64,000 nt of DNA from WJJR01 sp964440935 (GTDB lineage Bacteria; Zixibacteria; MSB-5A5; WJJR01), in the NCBI GenBank assembly GCA_964440935.1, contig CAYTTY010000001.1, forward strand, positions 1 to 64,000. Direction: 5' to 3'. Shown here in pieces: positions 1 to 9,400 of this stretch. Below the pieces are notes generated by a model that worked only from the letters and a program-made list of their open reading frames with translations, did no database searches and was not told the origin of the DNA. Position 1 is the stretch's first letter; each line of letters opens with the position of its first letter. A program made the translations under genes and the position numbers.

Positions 1-60
1 CGCGGCGGATCGCCCTCCCGAAGGCTCTGATTCTCGGGGGTTTTTCAACACGCCCGAACC
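1..60. repeat. Dispersed intergenic repeat at window edge
   Basis: The block containing CTCGGGGGTTTTTCAACACG resembles, in inverted orientation, the interior of the repeat element near 62258-62310 (CGTGTTGCAAAACCCCCGAG). Both lie outside genes. It is probably a copy of a dispersed non-coding repeat cut by the window edge. The remaining bases up to 244 hold no convincing gene; there is a small hairpin with 9-bp arms GTGCCACTG at 113-121 and 131-139. Confidence 0.55.
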
Positions 61-244
61 TCAGTGGCTCCCGCGTGAACAGTATTCGGAATCTCAGTGG
101 TGATGTGTGTGAGTGCCACTGACCAAGGTACAGTGGCACACTGGCTTGGTGAAATCGGAGGACTGCTGCCTGTTTATCACCTTCAGACAGGTTGTCATGG
201 GCACCCGGCAATGTGGGCAGGATCCTGATGCGGTCTCCCCGTCG

Positions 245-1243
245 TTAGTCGTCCCGCAGGTCCTCGATAATGGAAGCACTCATCCAGTAGATCTCAGCAT
301 CAGTAGTCGTCGGCCAAGAATCGCCGTAGCGGCGTGAGAAGGAAAACCATCGGCCGTCCGGGGAAACCATCGGGCAGAATTCGAGTTCTTTGCTGTTGAT
401 CATCGGTCCCATGTTCTTAGGCTCGGTCCAGCCACCATCGGGGGTGCGGAAGGCGATGAAGAGGTCGCCGGAGCCAAAGCCCTCGCGACTGTTTGATTTG
501 AAGATCATGAAGCTCTCGTCCGGTGCGACGTATGTGTCGCCCTTTTCGTGCTCCGTATTGATCGGTGGACCAAGCGGAACCGCCGCGTTGAATGTTCCAT
601 CGGCTCGACAAGACGCTCGATATAGGTTGCGAGGTCCGAGTTCACTCGGACGATCGCTGACGAAGTAGAGGCTGCCATCGGCGACCAGCGTCGGGTAGAA
701 CTCACTGTGTTCGGTGTTTACCGACGGTCCGAGGCGTCGCGCTTTAGGCCAACCCTTATCAGTGCGCTCAGAAACCCAGATATCGCTCTGAGTCTCGTTA
801 CCCTCGGGAGTTATGCCCAGAAAGTAGAGTGACTGCTCGTCCGGGGACAGCGCCATGTCAACGGCTTCGCCTCCCGCGGGCATGAGCTCGAGGCACTCGG
901 GTGCTGTCCATGTTCCGCGGACCAGCCTGCAGGTGTAGATGAAGGAAACTTTGTCGACTATTCTGGAGAAGAAAAGCTCTGTGTAGCCCCGATCGAACAC
1001 GAGGTTGATCTCGATACTGTCGGTGTTGACGACTCCCGGGGCGAAGAGCTCGGGTTTTCTGCCAGGCCAGGAGACACCGAGAGGGGCAGCGGAGATTACG
1101 GCTTTGTTTTTAGATTCTTGATTTTCAGCACGGACATCCTGACCAGAACTGATTAGCGAGGTAAGAACGATTGCGGTTGCCAGAACAGCAATTCTCAGTC
1201 TGGATTGATCTGAATTATTTCTAAATAGATGAGATTTCAGCAT
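245..1243 (-). CDS. Exported PD40 (WD40-like) beta-propeller protein
   Basis: About 332 residues, starting at the ATG at 1243; a GTG 8 codons upstream (1267) is also open. An N-terminal hydrophobic segment near residues 18-36, followed by a polar stretch, looks like a signal peptide. At least three PD40/TolB-type blades are visible through the SPDxxxLYF pattern: SPDEQSLYFLG, APDESFMIFKSNS with a following GSGDLF, and VSPDGRWFSFSRR. Such propellers usually sit in the periplasm or on the surface and bind proteins or peptidoglycan-linked partners. The specific role is unknown. No catalytic domain is attached, unlike many longer PD40 proteins. No strong ribosome-binding site precedes either start. 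Confidence 0.75.
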   Translation of the reverse strand: MLKSHLFRNNSDQSRLRIAVLATAIVLTSLISSGQDVRAENQESKNKAVISAAPLGVSWPGRKPELFAPGVVNTDSIEINLVFDRGYTELFFSRIVDKVSFIYTCRLVRGTWTAPECLELMPAGGEAVDMALSPDEQSLYFLGITPEGNETQSDIWVSERTDKGWPKARRLGPSVNTEHSEFYPTLVADGSLYFVSDRPSELGPRNLYRASCRADGTFNAAVPLGPPINTEHEKGDTYVAPDESFMIFKSNSREGFGSGDLFIAFRTPDGGWTEPKNMGPMINSKELEFCPMVSPDGRWFSFSRRYGDSWPTTTDAEIYWMSASIIEDLRDD

Positions 1244-1278
1244 TGTGCACCATACGGCGCAACCCACCGACGCATAAG

Positions 1279-1305
1279 AAGAAGCCCGACAAAATCGGGC
1301 TTCTT
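1279..1305. other. Hairpin upstream of the PD40 gene
   Basis: Perfect 11-bp arms AAGAAGCCCGA (1279-1289) and TCGGGCTTCTT (1295-1305) around a 5-base loop. No clear T-run follows on either strand, so terminator function is uncertain. Confidence 0.5.
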
Positions 1306-1330
1306 GGTCTATGGCGGGGCCGACTCCAGC

Positions 1331-1361
1331 ACAATAAAAGGCCCCACTTGCGTGAGGCCTT
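1331..1361 (-). terminator. Probable terminator of the response-regulator gene
   Basis: Hairpin with AAGGCC (1338-1343) pairing to GGCCTT (1356-1361), extended inward after one mismatch. On the minus strand it is followed by TTTTATTGT. It lies about 160 bp downstream of the CheY-like gene. Confidence 0.5.
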
Positions 1362-1519
1362 CTCTATGTCTGGCGGGACGAGTGAAACGGTGTTCGGAAT
1401 GATTTGGCCCACTAACTTGTTCCAGCCCTTCGGTTTAATGAGAGACATTCCGAGGGGCGGGTGAAACCGCCCTCTAAATGCGACGTGCGATGTGAAGTGA
1501 GGCGACTACGGTCTGCCAA

Positions 1520-1894
1520 CTACGTCACAAACAACCGATCCAACAGATCCTTAATATCATTCATCTTGAACGGCTTGTGCAGGAATCCGTCGGCGCGCTT
1601 GATTTGATCTTGTTCGTCGGAGGCTTCGATTGAAAAACCGCTGATCAGCACGACCGGCATGCTTGGGTTTTTGTCTTTGACCGCGGCGAGGAGTTCGGTG
1701 CCCGACATTTTGGGCATGCGCAGATCGGTGATCACCATGCCGATCGAATCGGCCTCGAGTTTCTCCAGCGCGTCCTGCCCGTCGGTGGCGCGGACACTTT
1801 CCACGGCGAATACTTCCAGCATGTCGGCCAGCAGGCTGGACATGTTGGGATTGTCCTCGACGACGAGGATCTTCTGCTCGGTCTTTGCGCTCAC
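1520..1894 (-). CDS. Single-domain response regulator (CheY-like)
   Basis: 124 residues forming one receiver domain with no output domain. The acidic pocket is in VVEDN (residues 11-15), the expected phospho-acceptor is Asp-57 in ITDLRMP, and the conserved lysine is in LHKPF near the C-terminus. The start is GTG at 1894, with a GGGGG run about 8 bases upstream. No histidine kinase gene is nearby, so the partner is encoded elsewhere. It likely acts by phosphorylation-dependent protein contact in chemotaxis, a phosphorelay or kinase control. Confidence 0.9.
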   Translation of the reverse strand: MSAKTEQKILVVEDNPNMSSLLADMLEVFAVESVRATDGQDALEKLEADSIGMVITDLRMPKMSGTELLAAVKDKNPSMPVVLISGFSIEASDEQDQIKRADGFLHKPFKMNDIKDLLDRLFVT

Positions 1895-2030
1895 GGTTCT
1901 TGCCCCCGTAGGAATTCAACAGCACCAGGGCACACCAGCCCCGCGCACTCTCTATCTCTTTATGTCGTCAGGATTAAGGGTAATCTAAACAGGAGAAAGT
2001 GAGGACCGGATTGGTTCGCTCGCGGCGAAA

Positions 2031-2070
2031 CGTCACCCGAGGGCGGGTGACGCCACATTGGGGGGGGGGG
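2031..2070. repeat. CG-AGGG-CG hairpin and an 11-base G run
   Basis: The hairpin has arms CGTCACCCG (2031-2039) and CGGGTGACG (2044-2052) around AGGG. The same stem sequence occurs in the opposite orientation at 38660-38685. It is followed by a run of eleven G at 2060-2070, only 5 bases beyond the hflX stop codon. Confidence 0.7.
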
Positions 2071-2075
2071 AGATG

Positions 2076-3380
2076 CTACGCCGAGTCTGAATCGCCCGGT
2101 GCTTGTTCCCAATGGACACGAGCCCGTCCGGTGCGTCCCGAGCGGCGCTGGAAGAAATCATCGGCGGCCGCCTCGGCCCGTCTGACAATCGCCGAAACGA
2201 GACGATCACAGCCCACGCCCGTGGTGGCCGAGACCGCCAGCGCTTCTTCGGCGTCTTCGACATGATAGGGAGATACCGGTTGCCCATTCAGTAAGTCTAT
2301 CTTGTTCAACACGATAAGCCGCGGGATTGACTCTGCGCCGATCTGTGCCAGCGTATTTTCCACCTCGGCCATCTCATGGCGATACTCGGTACTGGAATAA
2401 TCAACCACATGAAGCAATAGATCGGCATCGCTGACCTCACCGAGCGTTGCGCGGAATGCGGCGAAGAGCGGGGCCGGTAGTTTGCGGATGAAACCGATGG
2501 TATCGGTCAGCAGAATCCGTGGCGTCCCATCATGCGATCCGTTGTGGGACATCGTCCGCGTGGTCGGATCAAGAGTGCAGAACAGTTGATCGGCCGCCCA
2601 CACCGGGGCGCGTGTCAGCGTGGTAAACAAGGTCGACTTGCCGGCATTGGTGTATCCGACCAAGACAACCTTAAACAGCCCCTCACGGCCTTTGCGCTGC
2701 ACTTCGCGCTCTTTGTCGATCTTCTCCAGTTCTTTTTTCAGCTTCTGGATGCGCTTGCCCACCAGTCGCCGGTCAACTTCGAGCTGCGTTTCGCCCGGTC
2801 CCTTCGAACCGATGCCGCCCCACTGCTTTGACAGGTGCGTCCACTGCCCGGACAGGCGTGGATAGAGGTATTGATACTGCGCCAATTCAACCTGCGTGCG
2901 CGATTCCTTGGTGTGCGCATGCTTTGCAAAGATGTCCAGAATCAACATCGAACGGTCGATGACTTTGCAGTCTAACCGCTCTTCCAGATTACGAATCTGA
3001 GAGGGTGATAACTCGTCGTCGAAAACGACCAGATTGACATTGTCCGACGTAATTCGCTTGGAAATCTCATCCAGTTTACCCGACCCGACCACGTGTGCCG
3101 AATGAAATCGCCCGTTCTTTTGGACAACGCGTCCAACGACACGCGCCCCGGCGGAATCCGCCAGACGATCCAATTCGTCGAGCGATTCCTCCAGTTGCGC
3201 AGTGGTTTCGTTACGATGTTTCAGTCCGACCGTAATGACGCGTTCGTTGTGACGTCCACGTTGTTGTGGGGACAGTGTGGGTGGTATTGATGAGTGTCGG
3301 CGTGCTATGGTTTGATCTCCTCGTGTCCTTTCATGGTACGAATGTTGACGTAGGTTTCTTCGCGAATTCCTTCGATCCAC
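2076..3380 (-). CDS. hflX: Ribosome-associated GTPase HflX
   Basis: The family-specific motif GPGETQLEVDRR lies at residues 194-205, after the HflX N-terminal domain and a basic coiled-coil stretch. The G domain follows: P-loop GYTNAGKST (242-250), G3 DTIGF (293-297), G4 NKID (359-362) and G5 SATTG. HflX binds the 50S subunit and splits or rescues stalled ribosomes under stress. The first in-frame GTG (3380) gives 434 residues but lies 75 bp inside the upstream PPIase gene. No other in-frame ATG, GTG or TTG occurs before the conserved N-terminal domain begins near residue 48, so the true start is unresolved (see findings). It is last in the mfd-PPIase-PPIase-hflX run. Confidence 0.93.
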   Translation of the reverse strand: MDRRNSRRNLRQHSYHERTRGDQTIARRHSSIPPTLSPQQRGRHNERVITVGLKHRNETTAQLEESLDELDRLADSAGARVVGRVVQKNGRFHSAHVVGSGKLDEISKRITSDNVNLVVFDDELSPSQIRNLEERLDCKVIDRSMLILDIFAKHAHTKESRTQVELAQYQYLYPRLSGQWTHLSKQWGGIGSKGPGETQLEVDRRLVGKRIQKLKKELEKIDKEREVQRKGREGLFKVVLVGYTNAGKSTLFTTLTRAPVWAADQLFCTLDPTTRTMSHNGSHDGTPRILLTDTIGFIRKLPAPLFAAFRATLGEVSDADLLLHVVDYSSTEYRHEMAEVENTLAQIGAESIPRLIVLNKIDLLNGQPVSPYHVEDAEEALAVSATTGVGCDRLVSAIVRRAEAAADDFFQRRSGRTGRARVHWEQAPGDSDSA

Positions 3381-4630
3381 TCGGAGACGACTTCGTTGGT
3401 CTTCTCGCGGCGGGCCATCTCCTTGATCGTATCCCAGTCGTCTTCGAGTGTAAACGGCTGCCGCTCACGGCGGTCGAGCACACGCAACACATGCCACCCG
3501 AACTGTGTCGATACCGGTCCGACTACGGTATCGATAGGCGCGCCTTCCAAGGCCCGTTTGAATTCGGGAAACATCTCGGAAATCGGGTACCATCCCAGTT
3601 CGCCGCAGTTGCGCTTGGTTTCCTCATCTTCGGAAAACTCCTGGGCGAGTGCGCAAAAGTCTCCGCCCTCCTGGGCAACGGTGGCAATCGAATCAGCCAA
3701 CGCGTAGACACGAGCGGAGTCGGCCGCGGACGGCGACAATTGAATCAGGATGTGCCGCGCGTGGACACGCGAGCCGCTCTTTTCTTCACATTTGATCAAG
3801 TGTAAACCGTAACGTGTCCTGACCACACCCGATATCTGCCCCGGAACGAGTCCGAGCGCCGCTTGTTCGAAGGTTGGCACCATATCGCCGCGTCCGAACC
3901 ATCCGATATCACCACCGCTCTGCGCGGTCATATCCTGGGAGTATTGACGAGCAGCCTCCTCGAATGAGAGACCGTCATGAATCTCCTGCAGGATGTTCGT
4001 GATCGCCAACCGAGCGGAATCCTCGGTCGCCTCCGATACTTCAATCGGAAGCAGGATGTGAGCGAGTTTGATTCCCGCCGGTTGGATTGGCAATGAGTCT
4101 TGATAGACGTTGAAAAACTCACGCACCTCACCGTTGGAGATCGACACCTCGTTGAGTTTTCGTTGAATCAGCTTTTGTTTCAATAACTGATTGCGTACGT
4201 CGCGCCGGTAACGCACACGCAAGTCGCGTTCGGTCAATCCCTCGCGGGCCAATTCACGCTGGAACTCGTCTTCTGAATTGAACTGATCACGCAGACTCTG
4301 AATGTGCTGCGCCAAGGCGGCATCGATCTCATCCGACTCGACCGATAGCGACGTATCCCGCTCCGCCTGAATCAGAATCAACTCATCGTTGATCATTTGC
4401 TGCAGAATGGCCGGCCCCAGCGAGTCACGCACGATCGGATCATCGACACTGCGCTTCGATTGCAATGCCAGCAGGGTGACTTGGGCTTCCCATTCCGATC
4501 GCAGAATCACCCGGTCGGCCACGACGGCAATCGGTTCATCCAGCAGTTCCTGCGCGTTGCCGATCCCCGCAGCGACAACCATCGCCACTAACAGAACTGG
4601 TACGCCGACCGGCCTCCAACATCTTGTCAT
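3305..4630 (-). CDS. Periplasmic parvulin-type peptidyl-prolyl isomerase, SurA-like
   Basis: About 441 residues from the ATG at 4630, which has GAGG 6-9 bases upstream. An N-terminal signal peptide (about residues 8-27) is followed by a SurA-N-like helical region and two rotamase domains. The first begins around KLAHILLP and ends at YGLHLIKCEE; the second begins VHARHILIQ and ends at FGWHVLRVLDRR. The two-parvulin layout matches SurA, the chaperone that escorts outer-membrane proteins. It directly follows another two-parvulin lipoprotein gene, so the pair probably forms a periplasmic folding module. The assignment to SurA function rather than PrsA-type function is inference. Confidence 0.88.
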   Translation of the reverse strand: MTRCWRPVGVPVLLVAMVVAAGIGNAQELLDEPIAVVADRVILRSEWEAQVTLLALQSKRSVDDPIVRDSLGPAILQQMINDELILIQAERDTSLSVESDEIDAALAQHIQSLRDQFNSEDEFQRELAREGLTERDLRVRYRRDVRNQLLKQKLIQRKLNEVSISNGEVREFFNVYQDSLPIQPAGIKLAHILLPIEVSEATEDSARLAITNILQEIHDGLSFEEAARQYSQDMTAQSGGDIGWFGRGDMVPTFEQAALGLVPGQISGVVRTRYGLHLIKCEEKSGSRVHARHILIQLSPSAADSARVYALADSIATVAQEGGDFCALAQEFSEDEETKRNCGELGWYPISEMFPEFKRALEGAPIDTVVGPVSTQFGWHVLRVLDRRERQPFTLEDDWDTIKEMARREKTNEVVSEWIEGIREETYVNIRTMKGHEEIKP

Positions 4631-4662
4631 TGTTCCTCTGTTATAAGTTCTCAAGACAATTC

Positions 4663-6417
4663 CTAGCCTTTCGATTCGTCGGCTGTGTCCGCCAGGCTGG
4701 CGGAGGGCAGACCCGTCGTGAGTACGTCCTCGTGAATCACGACGGGATAAACAGTCTTCATCGAATCGACGAAGTCATTGACGATCTGATCCGACCATTG
4801 CTGTTGAAGCCGGGTGAAAATGGCGTTTTTGACTTCGTCGTATTCACGAATCCGTGACGGTTGGCGGTCGAGCACCTTAATGACGGAATACTGGCCGGCC
4901 CCTGGCACAATCCCACCGACTTCACCGATCTCGAGCTGTGAGGCCATATCATACAACTCGCCATACCGGCGTGGCCCAACCAAGCCAAGATCACCGGCAT
5001 TGTTCTGAAAGCCGGGACGCTCCGTATGTTCACGCGCCAACGCTTCAAAATCGGCGCCTGCCTTGGCCTTCTGCAACAGCTCTTCGGCAAAGTCCTCTTC
5101 GTGAACCAGGATTTCGCGCACGTGAAACCTCTCGGGTTCGGCGAGTGAGTCGATATGGGAATCGTAAAACTCACGCACATCATCCTCTGTCACCACAAGG
5201 TTTCGTGCGATCAAATTGTTCCGCATCTTCTCCGCCATCAGCTTTTCCTGGTATTCGCGCAGACGCTCGCGGTAGATCGGTGTCTGATCAAGTTTCAGCC
5301 GCAGCGCCTCCTCGCGCAGCAAATCAAACAGTCCCGACTGAAAGACAAAATCCTCCACCTCGGTTGTGTCGCTGAGATTGGGACGTCCGGGCGGTGGACG
5401 TTTGTTATACATCTCGACAAATTCCCCAATGGTGTACGAATTGTCGGTGCCGTACCGCACGAATGTCTCCGCCTTCATGTCGGCATCGATTTCCGTGGCA
5501 GGCAGGGTCGGTTGCACACCCTGACCCGGGGGGAGGGTGTCCCGGCCTTTGTCGGCAAGACGCTGCAGCTCGGCAAGGATCTCGGGATCGAAGCGGATGT
5601 TCGCACGCTCTTGGATATCGTCCACCTGTTCAATACGGCGTTGTTCCTGGGCGCGGCGTTTGAGACGTTCCTCGATCACTCCCTGTACTTGATCGAGCGG
5701 TTTCTTGGTGAGGCTGCGCCGTGATTTCACGCCGATGATGTGCCAGCCAAAATCCGATTTGACCGGTTCGCTGTATTCGCCTTCTTCCAGCTTGAAGGCC
5801 ACCGACTGAATCGGTTCCATCAGTTCGCCCCAGGCGAATTCCCGTCCAAAATCACCACCACGGACCATGGTGCCGCGATCGGTTGAATGCTCGGCGGCCA
5901 AGTCGCCGAACGAGGCGCCCGCATCCAATGCCGTCTTGATCGAGTCGGCCTCCTCTTTCGTGTCCACCAGAATGTGCATCGGGCGGACACGCTCGAACCA
6001 CCGGTCATACGATTGCTCGATATCCTCCTCCGTGATAGTCGATTTCTCGATCACTTCGGTCCGGAATAGCTCATCGAGCAGAAACTTGTCTTTTTCCCGA
6101 TCGACCAATTCGACAATGCCGATGTCGGCATCGAGCGCCTTTGAGTACGCGCCAATGATCAGCAACTGGTCGCGAATGAGACGGTTCAAGACGTCCAACC
6201 GTGCTTCCAGGGCGGCCTGGTCGGTCGGATAGCTCATCTGCCAGGCGTCAATCTGATCGGTGATCTGCCGCAATCTGATTGTGTGATCGCCGACTTCGGC
6301 AACCACCGGTCCTGATTCGCTCGACGAATCACTACCACACATCAGTAGTGCCCAGCTCAGCATGAGCAGCACAGCGCCGCCGACTCCTCGCTTAACCGTG
6401 ATTGGAATGGTTCTCAT
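4663..6417 (-). CDS. Two-domain parvulin PPIase lipoprotein
   Basis: 584 residues from the ATG at 6417, which has AAGGAG 5 bases upstream. The N-terminus is a lipoprotein signal with lipobox LLMC, placing the lipidated Cys at residue 27. A SurA-N-like helical segment precedes one rotamase domain (PMHILVDT to FGWHIIGVKSRR) and a second follows a long helical linker (HVREILVHEE to YSVIKVLDRQ). It is a membrane-anchored periplasmic folding factor of the PrsA/SurA group. It lies 46 bp downstream of mfd and 32 bp upstream of the SurA-like gene on the same strand, so co-transcription is likely. Pairing with mfd is common in related genomes but has no obvious functional reason. Confidence 0.87.
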   Translation of the reverse strand: MRTIPITVKRGVGGAVLLMLSWALLMCGSDSSSESGPVVAEVGDHTIRLRQITDQIDAWQMSYPTDQAALEARLDVLNRLIRDQLLIIGAYSKALDADIGIVELVDREKDKFLLDELFRTEVIEKSTITEEDIEQSYDRWFERVRPMHILVDTKEEADSIKTALDAGASFGDLAAEHSTDRGTMVRGGDFGREFAWGELMEPIQSVAFKLEEGEYSEPVKSDFGWHIIGVKSRRSLTKKPLDQVQGVIEERLKRRAQEQRRIEQVDDIQERANIRFDPEILAELQRLADKGRDTLPPGQGVQPTLPATEIDADMKAETFVRYGTDNSYTIGEFVEMYNKRPPPGRPNLSDTTEVEDFVFQSGLFDLLREEALRLKLDQTPIYRERLREYQEKLMAEKMRNNLIARNLVVTEDDVREFYDSHIDSLAEPERFHVREILVHEEDFAEELLQKAKAGADFEALAREHTERPGFQNNAGDLGLVGPRRYGELYDMASQLEIGEVGGIVPGAGQYSVIKVLDRQPSRIREYDEVKNAIFTRLQQQWSDQIVNDFVDSMKTVYPVVIHEDVLTTGLPSASLADTADESKG

Positions 6418-6463
6418 CGGTCTCCTTATCACCTCGTGCTTGTCAATCACTCATCAATCCAAC

Positions 6464-9400
6464 TTAGGAGTTTAACGCTTTCAAGACCTCCAGCAAACCC
6501 TCCAAATTGACCGAATCTCCAACTTCCGGACGCACATCGATACGGAATGGGGGCCCCATCGCAAACGATGCCTTCGTACCCAAGTGTTCCCGCCAACGCC
6601 CAACCCGGTTCCGGTCAATCGCCGCATCGGTGTCAAAAAAGAGGCTCCAGCGTGGCCCCTTGGCGGTCGCACGGGTAATACCGGAGCTCTGTGCCAATAC
6701 CCGGCAGCGGGCCAAATCGAGCAGCCGTCCCACCTGCGCCGGCGGTGTCCCAAACCGGTCTGTGATTTCCAGTTGCAGATCGTCAACACTATCCATATCG
6801 CGCACTTCCGCCATCCGTTTGTACATCTCAAACCGCTGCTGGTTGTCTTCGACATAATCATCGGGGATGAACTTGTCCCCCTCGACCTCGATTTGGGGGA
6901 CCGGTCGCTCGCTGAGTGCCGAGGGAGTACCCTTTGCTTCAGAGACTGCCTCATCGAGCATCCGGCAATAGAGGTCGAATCCGATTTCCTCGATAAACCC
7001 ATGCTGCTGACGGCCTAACAGGTTGCCCGCCCCGCGGATCTCCATGTCCCGCATGGCCAGATGGAAGCCCGATCCGAGTGCCGTATGCTCCTCGATCGCC
7101 TTGAGACGCGAATTGGCGACCGTGCTGAGGGTCGAAAACGGTGGCGTGAGCAGGTAGGCATACGCTTGGCGCGCCGAACGGCCTACGCGCCCCCGCAACT
7201 GGTACAACTGGGCAAGGCCGAAGCGGTCGGCGCGGTGCATGATGATCGTGTTCACGGTGGGCAAATCAAGCCCCGACTCGATGATCGACGTGCACAGCAG
7301 GACGTCGTACTCCTGATGATAGAACCGTACCATCACCTGTTCCAGCTCGCGCTCGGGCATCTGGCCATGAGCGACAGCAATCCGTACCGAGGGGAGAAGG
7401 CGTTTCAGTAGATCTTCCATGGCATGAATGGTCTGTACGCGATTATGGACAAAATACACCTGCCCCTTACGGTCCAACTCGCGCAAAATGGCCTCACTGA
7501 CCACCTCCGGTCCAAACTCACGAACTTCAGTAATTACAGGAAGACGGTCACGCGGGGAGGTGTTGATGAGGGAGAGGTCGCGCGCACCCAACAGCGACAT
7601 CTGCAGCGTGCGCGGTATCGGTGTCGCGCTCAGCCAGAGGGTATCGACTCGCCGTTGCAACTGGCGCAGCTTCTCCTTGTGGGCCACGCCAAAGCGCTGT
7701 TCTTCATCGACAATCAGCAGTCCCAGATTGGCAAACTCGACGTCCTTTTGCAGCAGACGATGGGTGCCAATGACAATGTCCACCTTACCGTTCTTCAGCC
7801 CTTTGACAACTTCTTTCTGTTCTTTGGGCGTGCGGAATCGCGATAGCGTTTCGATGCGCACCGGAAATTCGGAGAGCCGTTCGCGAATCGTTGTCAGGTG
7901 CTGTTGTGCGAGAATTGTCGTCGGTACGAGCACGGCGACCTGCTTCTGATCACACACGGCACGGAACGCCGCCCGCACCGCGACCTCGGTCTTGCCGTAC
8001 CCGACATCGCCGCAGATCAACCGATCCATCGGCGCACGGTCGGTCATATCGGTACGGACCGCGTCGATGGCTTTCTGTTGATCGGGCGTTTCCTCGTAAA
8101 CGAATGCGTCTTCCATCTGACGCATCCACTCACCGGTCTCACTGAAGGCAAATCCCGGCTGCGACTTGCGCTCGGCGTAGAGCGCAATCAACTCCTCGGC
8201 CATATCGACCAAGGCCTTCTTCGCTTTTGACTTGGCCTTCTCCCATGCCGTCCCGCCAAGCTTCGAAATAGTTGGTTTGCCGTCTTTACCGGTAAACTTG
8301 TGGACCCGGTCGAATTCCTCAATCGGGACAAACAGCTTATCGTCTGCCTGGTATAGCAGAAGCAGGCAATCGCGCCGTTTGCCCTCGACCGAAATGGACT
8401 CCAGTCCGCGGAACCGTGCGACACCGTGATCGATATGCACGACGAAATCGCCCTTGCGCAGCTGCGTGTAGCTGGAAAGCGCCAACCCCTCCTGGAATTC
8501 GCGGCGGCGATATCGTGTGCGATGGCGCTTAAAGATTTCATGCTCGGTGAGCAATGCGACCTTGGCATCGGGGAGGATAAAACCACCGTGTACCGTTGGA
8601 TAGATGAGCCGGAGCGATGTGTATCGATGCTCTAACAGCTCATCCAACCGCCGCCGTTGACCTTCGTTGTCGCAGGCGATGATCGTCTCGGTATTATCTG
8701 CGGCCAGCCGCACGATCTCGGCGTGCAATTGCTCGACATTCCCCATGATCGCCGGTGGACCGGTGGCGCCAAAATCAATGACAGTATCGGTCCCGCGGCG
8801 GAATGTGCGCATCCAGATGCGGTGTGCCCGTGGCGACGGTCGCTTCCAGGTGTGCTCCTCACCCCAGATGGTCTCCACCGGGGGCGGGTCGGGCAGACGT
8901 AGCGCTGTGCGCTCACGGAAACGTTCAGCTTCACCGACAATCTTGTCGTATTCCGACTGCATCACATCCGGATCGTCGAACCACCAGACCGTGTTGTCCC
9001 CGAAGTAGTCGAGCAGACGCGCGCGCCGCTGCGACAACACCGACGCCAGCCACTCCAGGCCCGGGCGATCCGGCTCCGATTCCACTCGCTCGCGCCAGGC
9101 GTCATCCAGATCCGACGTGCTCCACCCGCGATCGTACATATCACCATCGGCGTCGACTTCGCGGCTCGGCAGGATGACGCAGTGATCGAGCTTGCTTGTG
9201 GAGCGTTGGCTGGAGACCGAAAACGTGCGGATCGATTCGATCGTGTCACCGAAGAACTCGATCCGAACCGGTTCCGATTCACTGTAGCTGAACAGATCGA
9301 CAATGCCACCGCGATGCGAAAAGGTCGCCACTTCCTCGACGATATTCTGCGATCGAAATCCCAGGCGTACGAGCTTCGCGAGCAATTCCTCCAGCGGGAT

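Noticed and set aside
14..337. Small overlapping open frames in the first 340 bases
   Set aside because: No ribosome-binding sites or plausible protein composition; the area is repeat sequence and the end of the PD40 gene.
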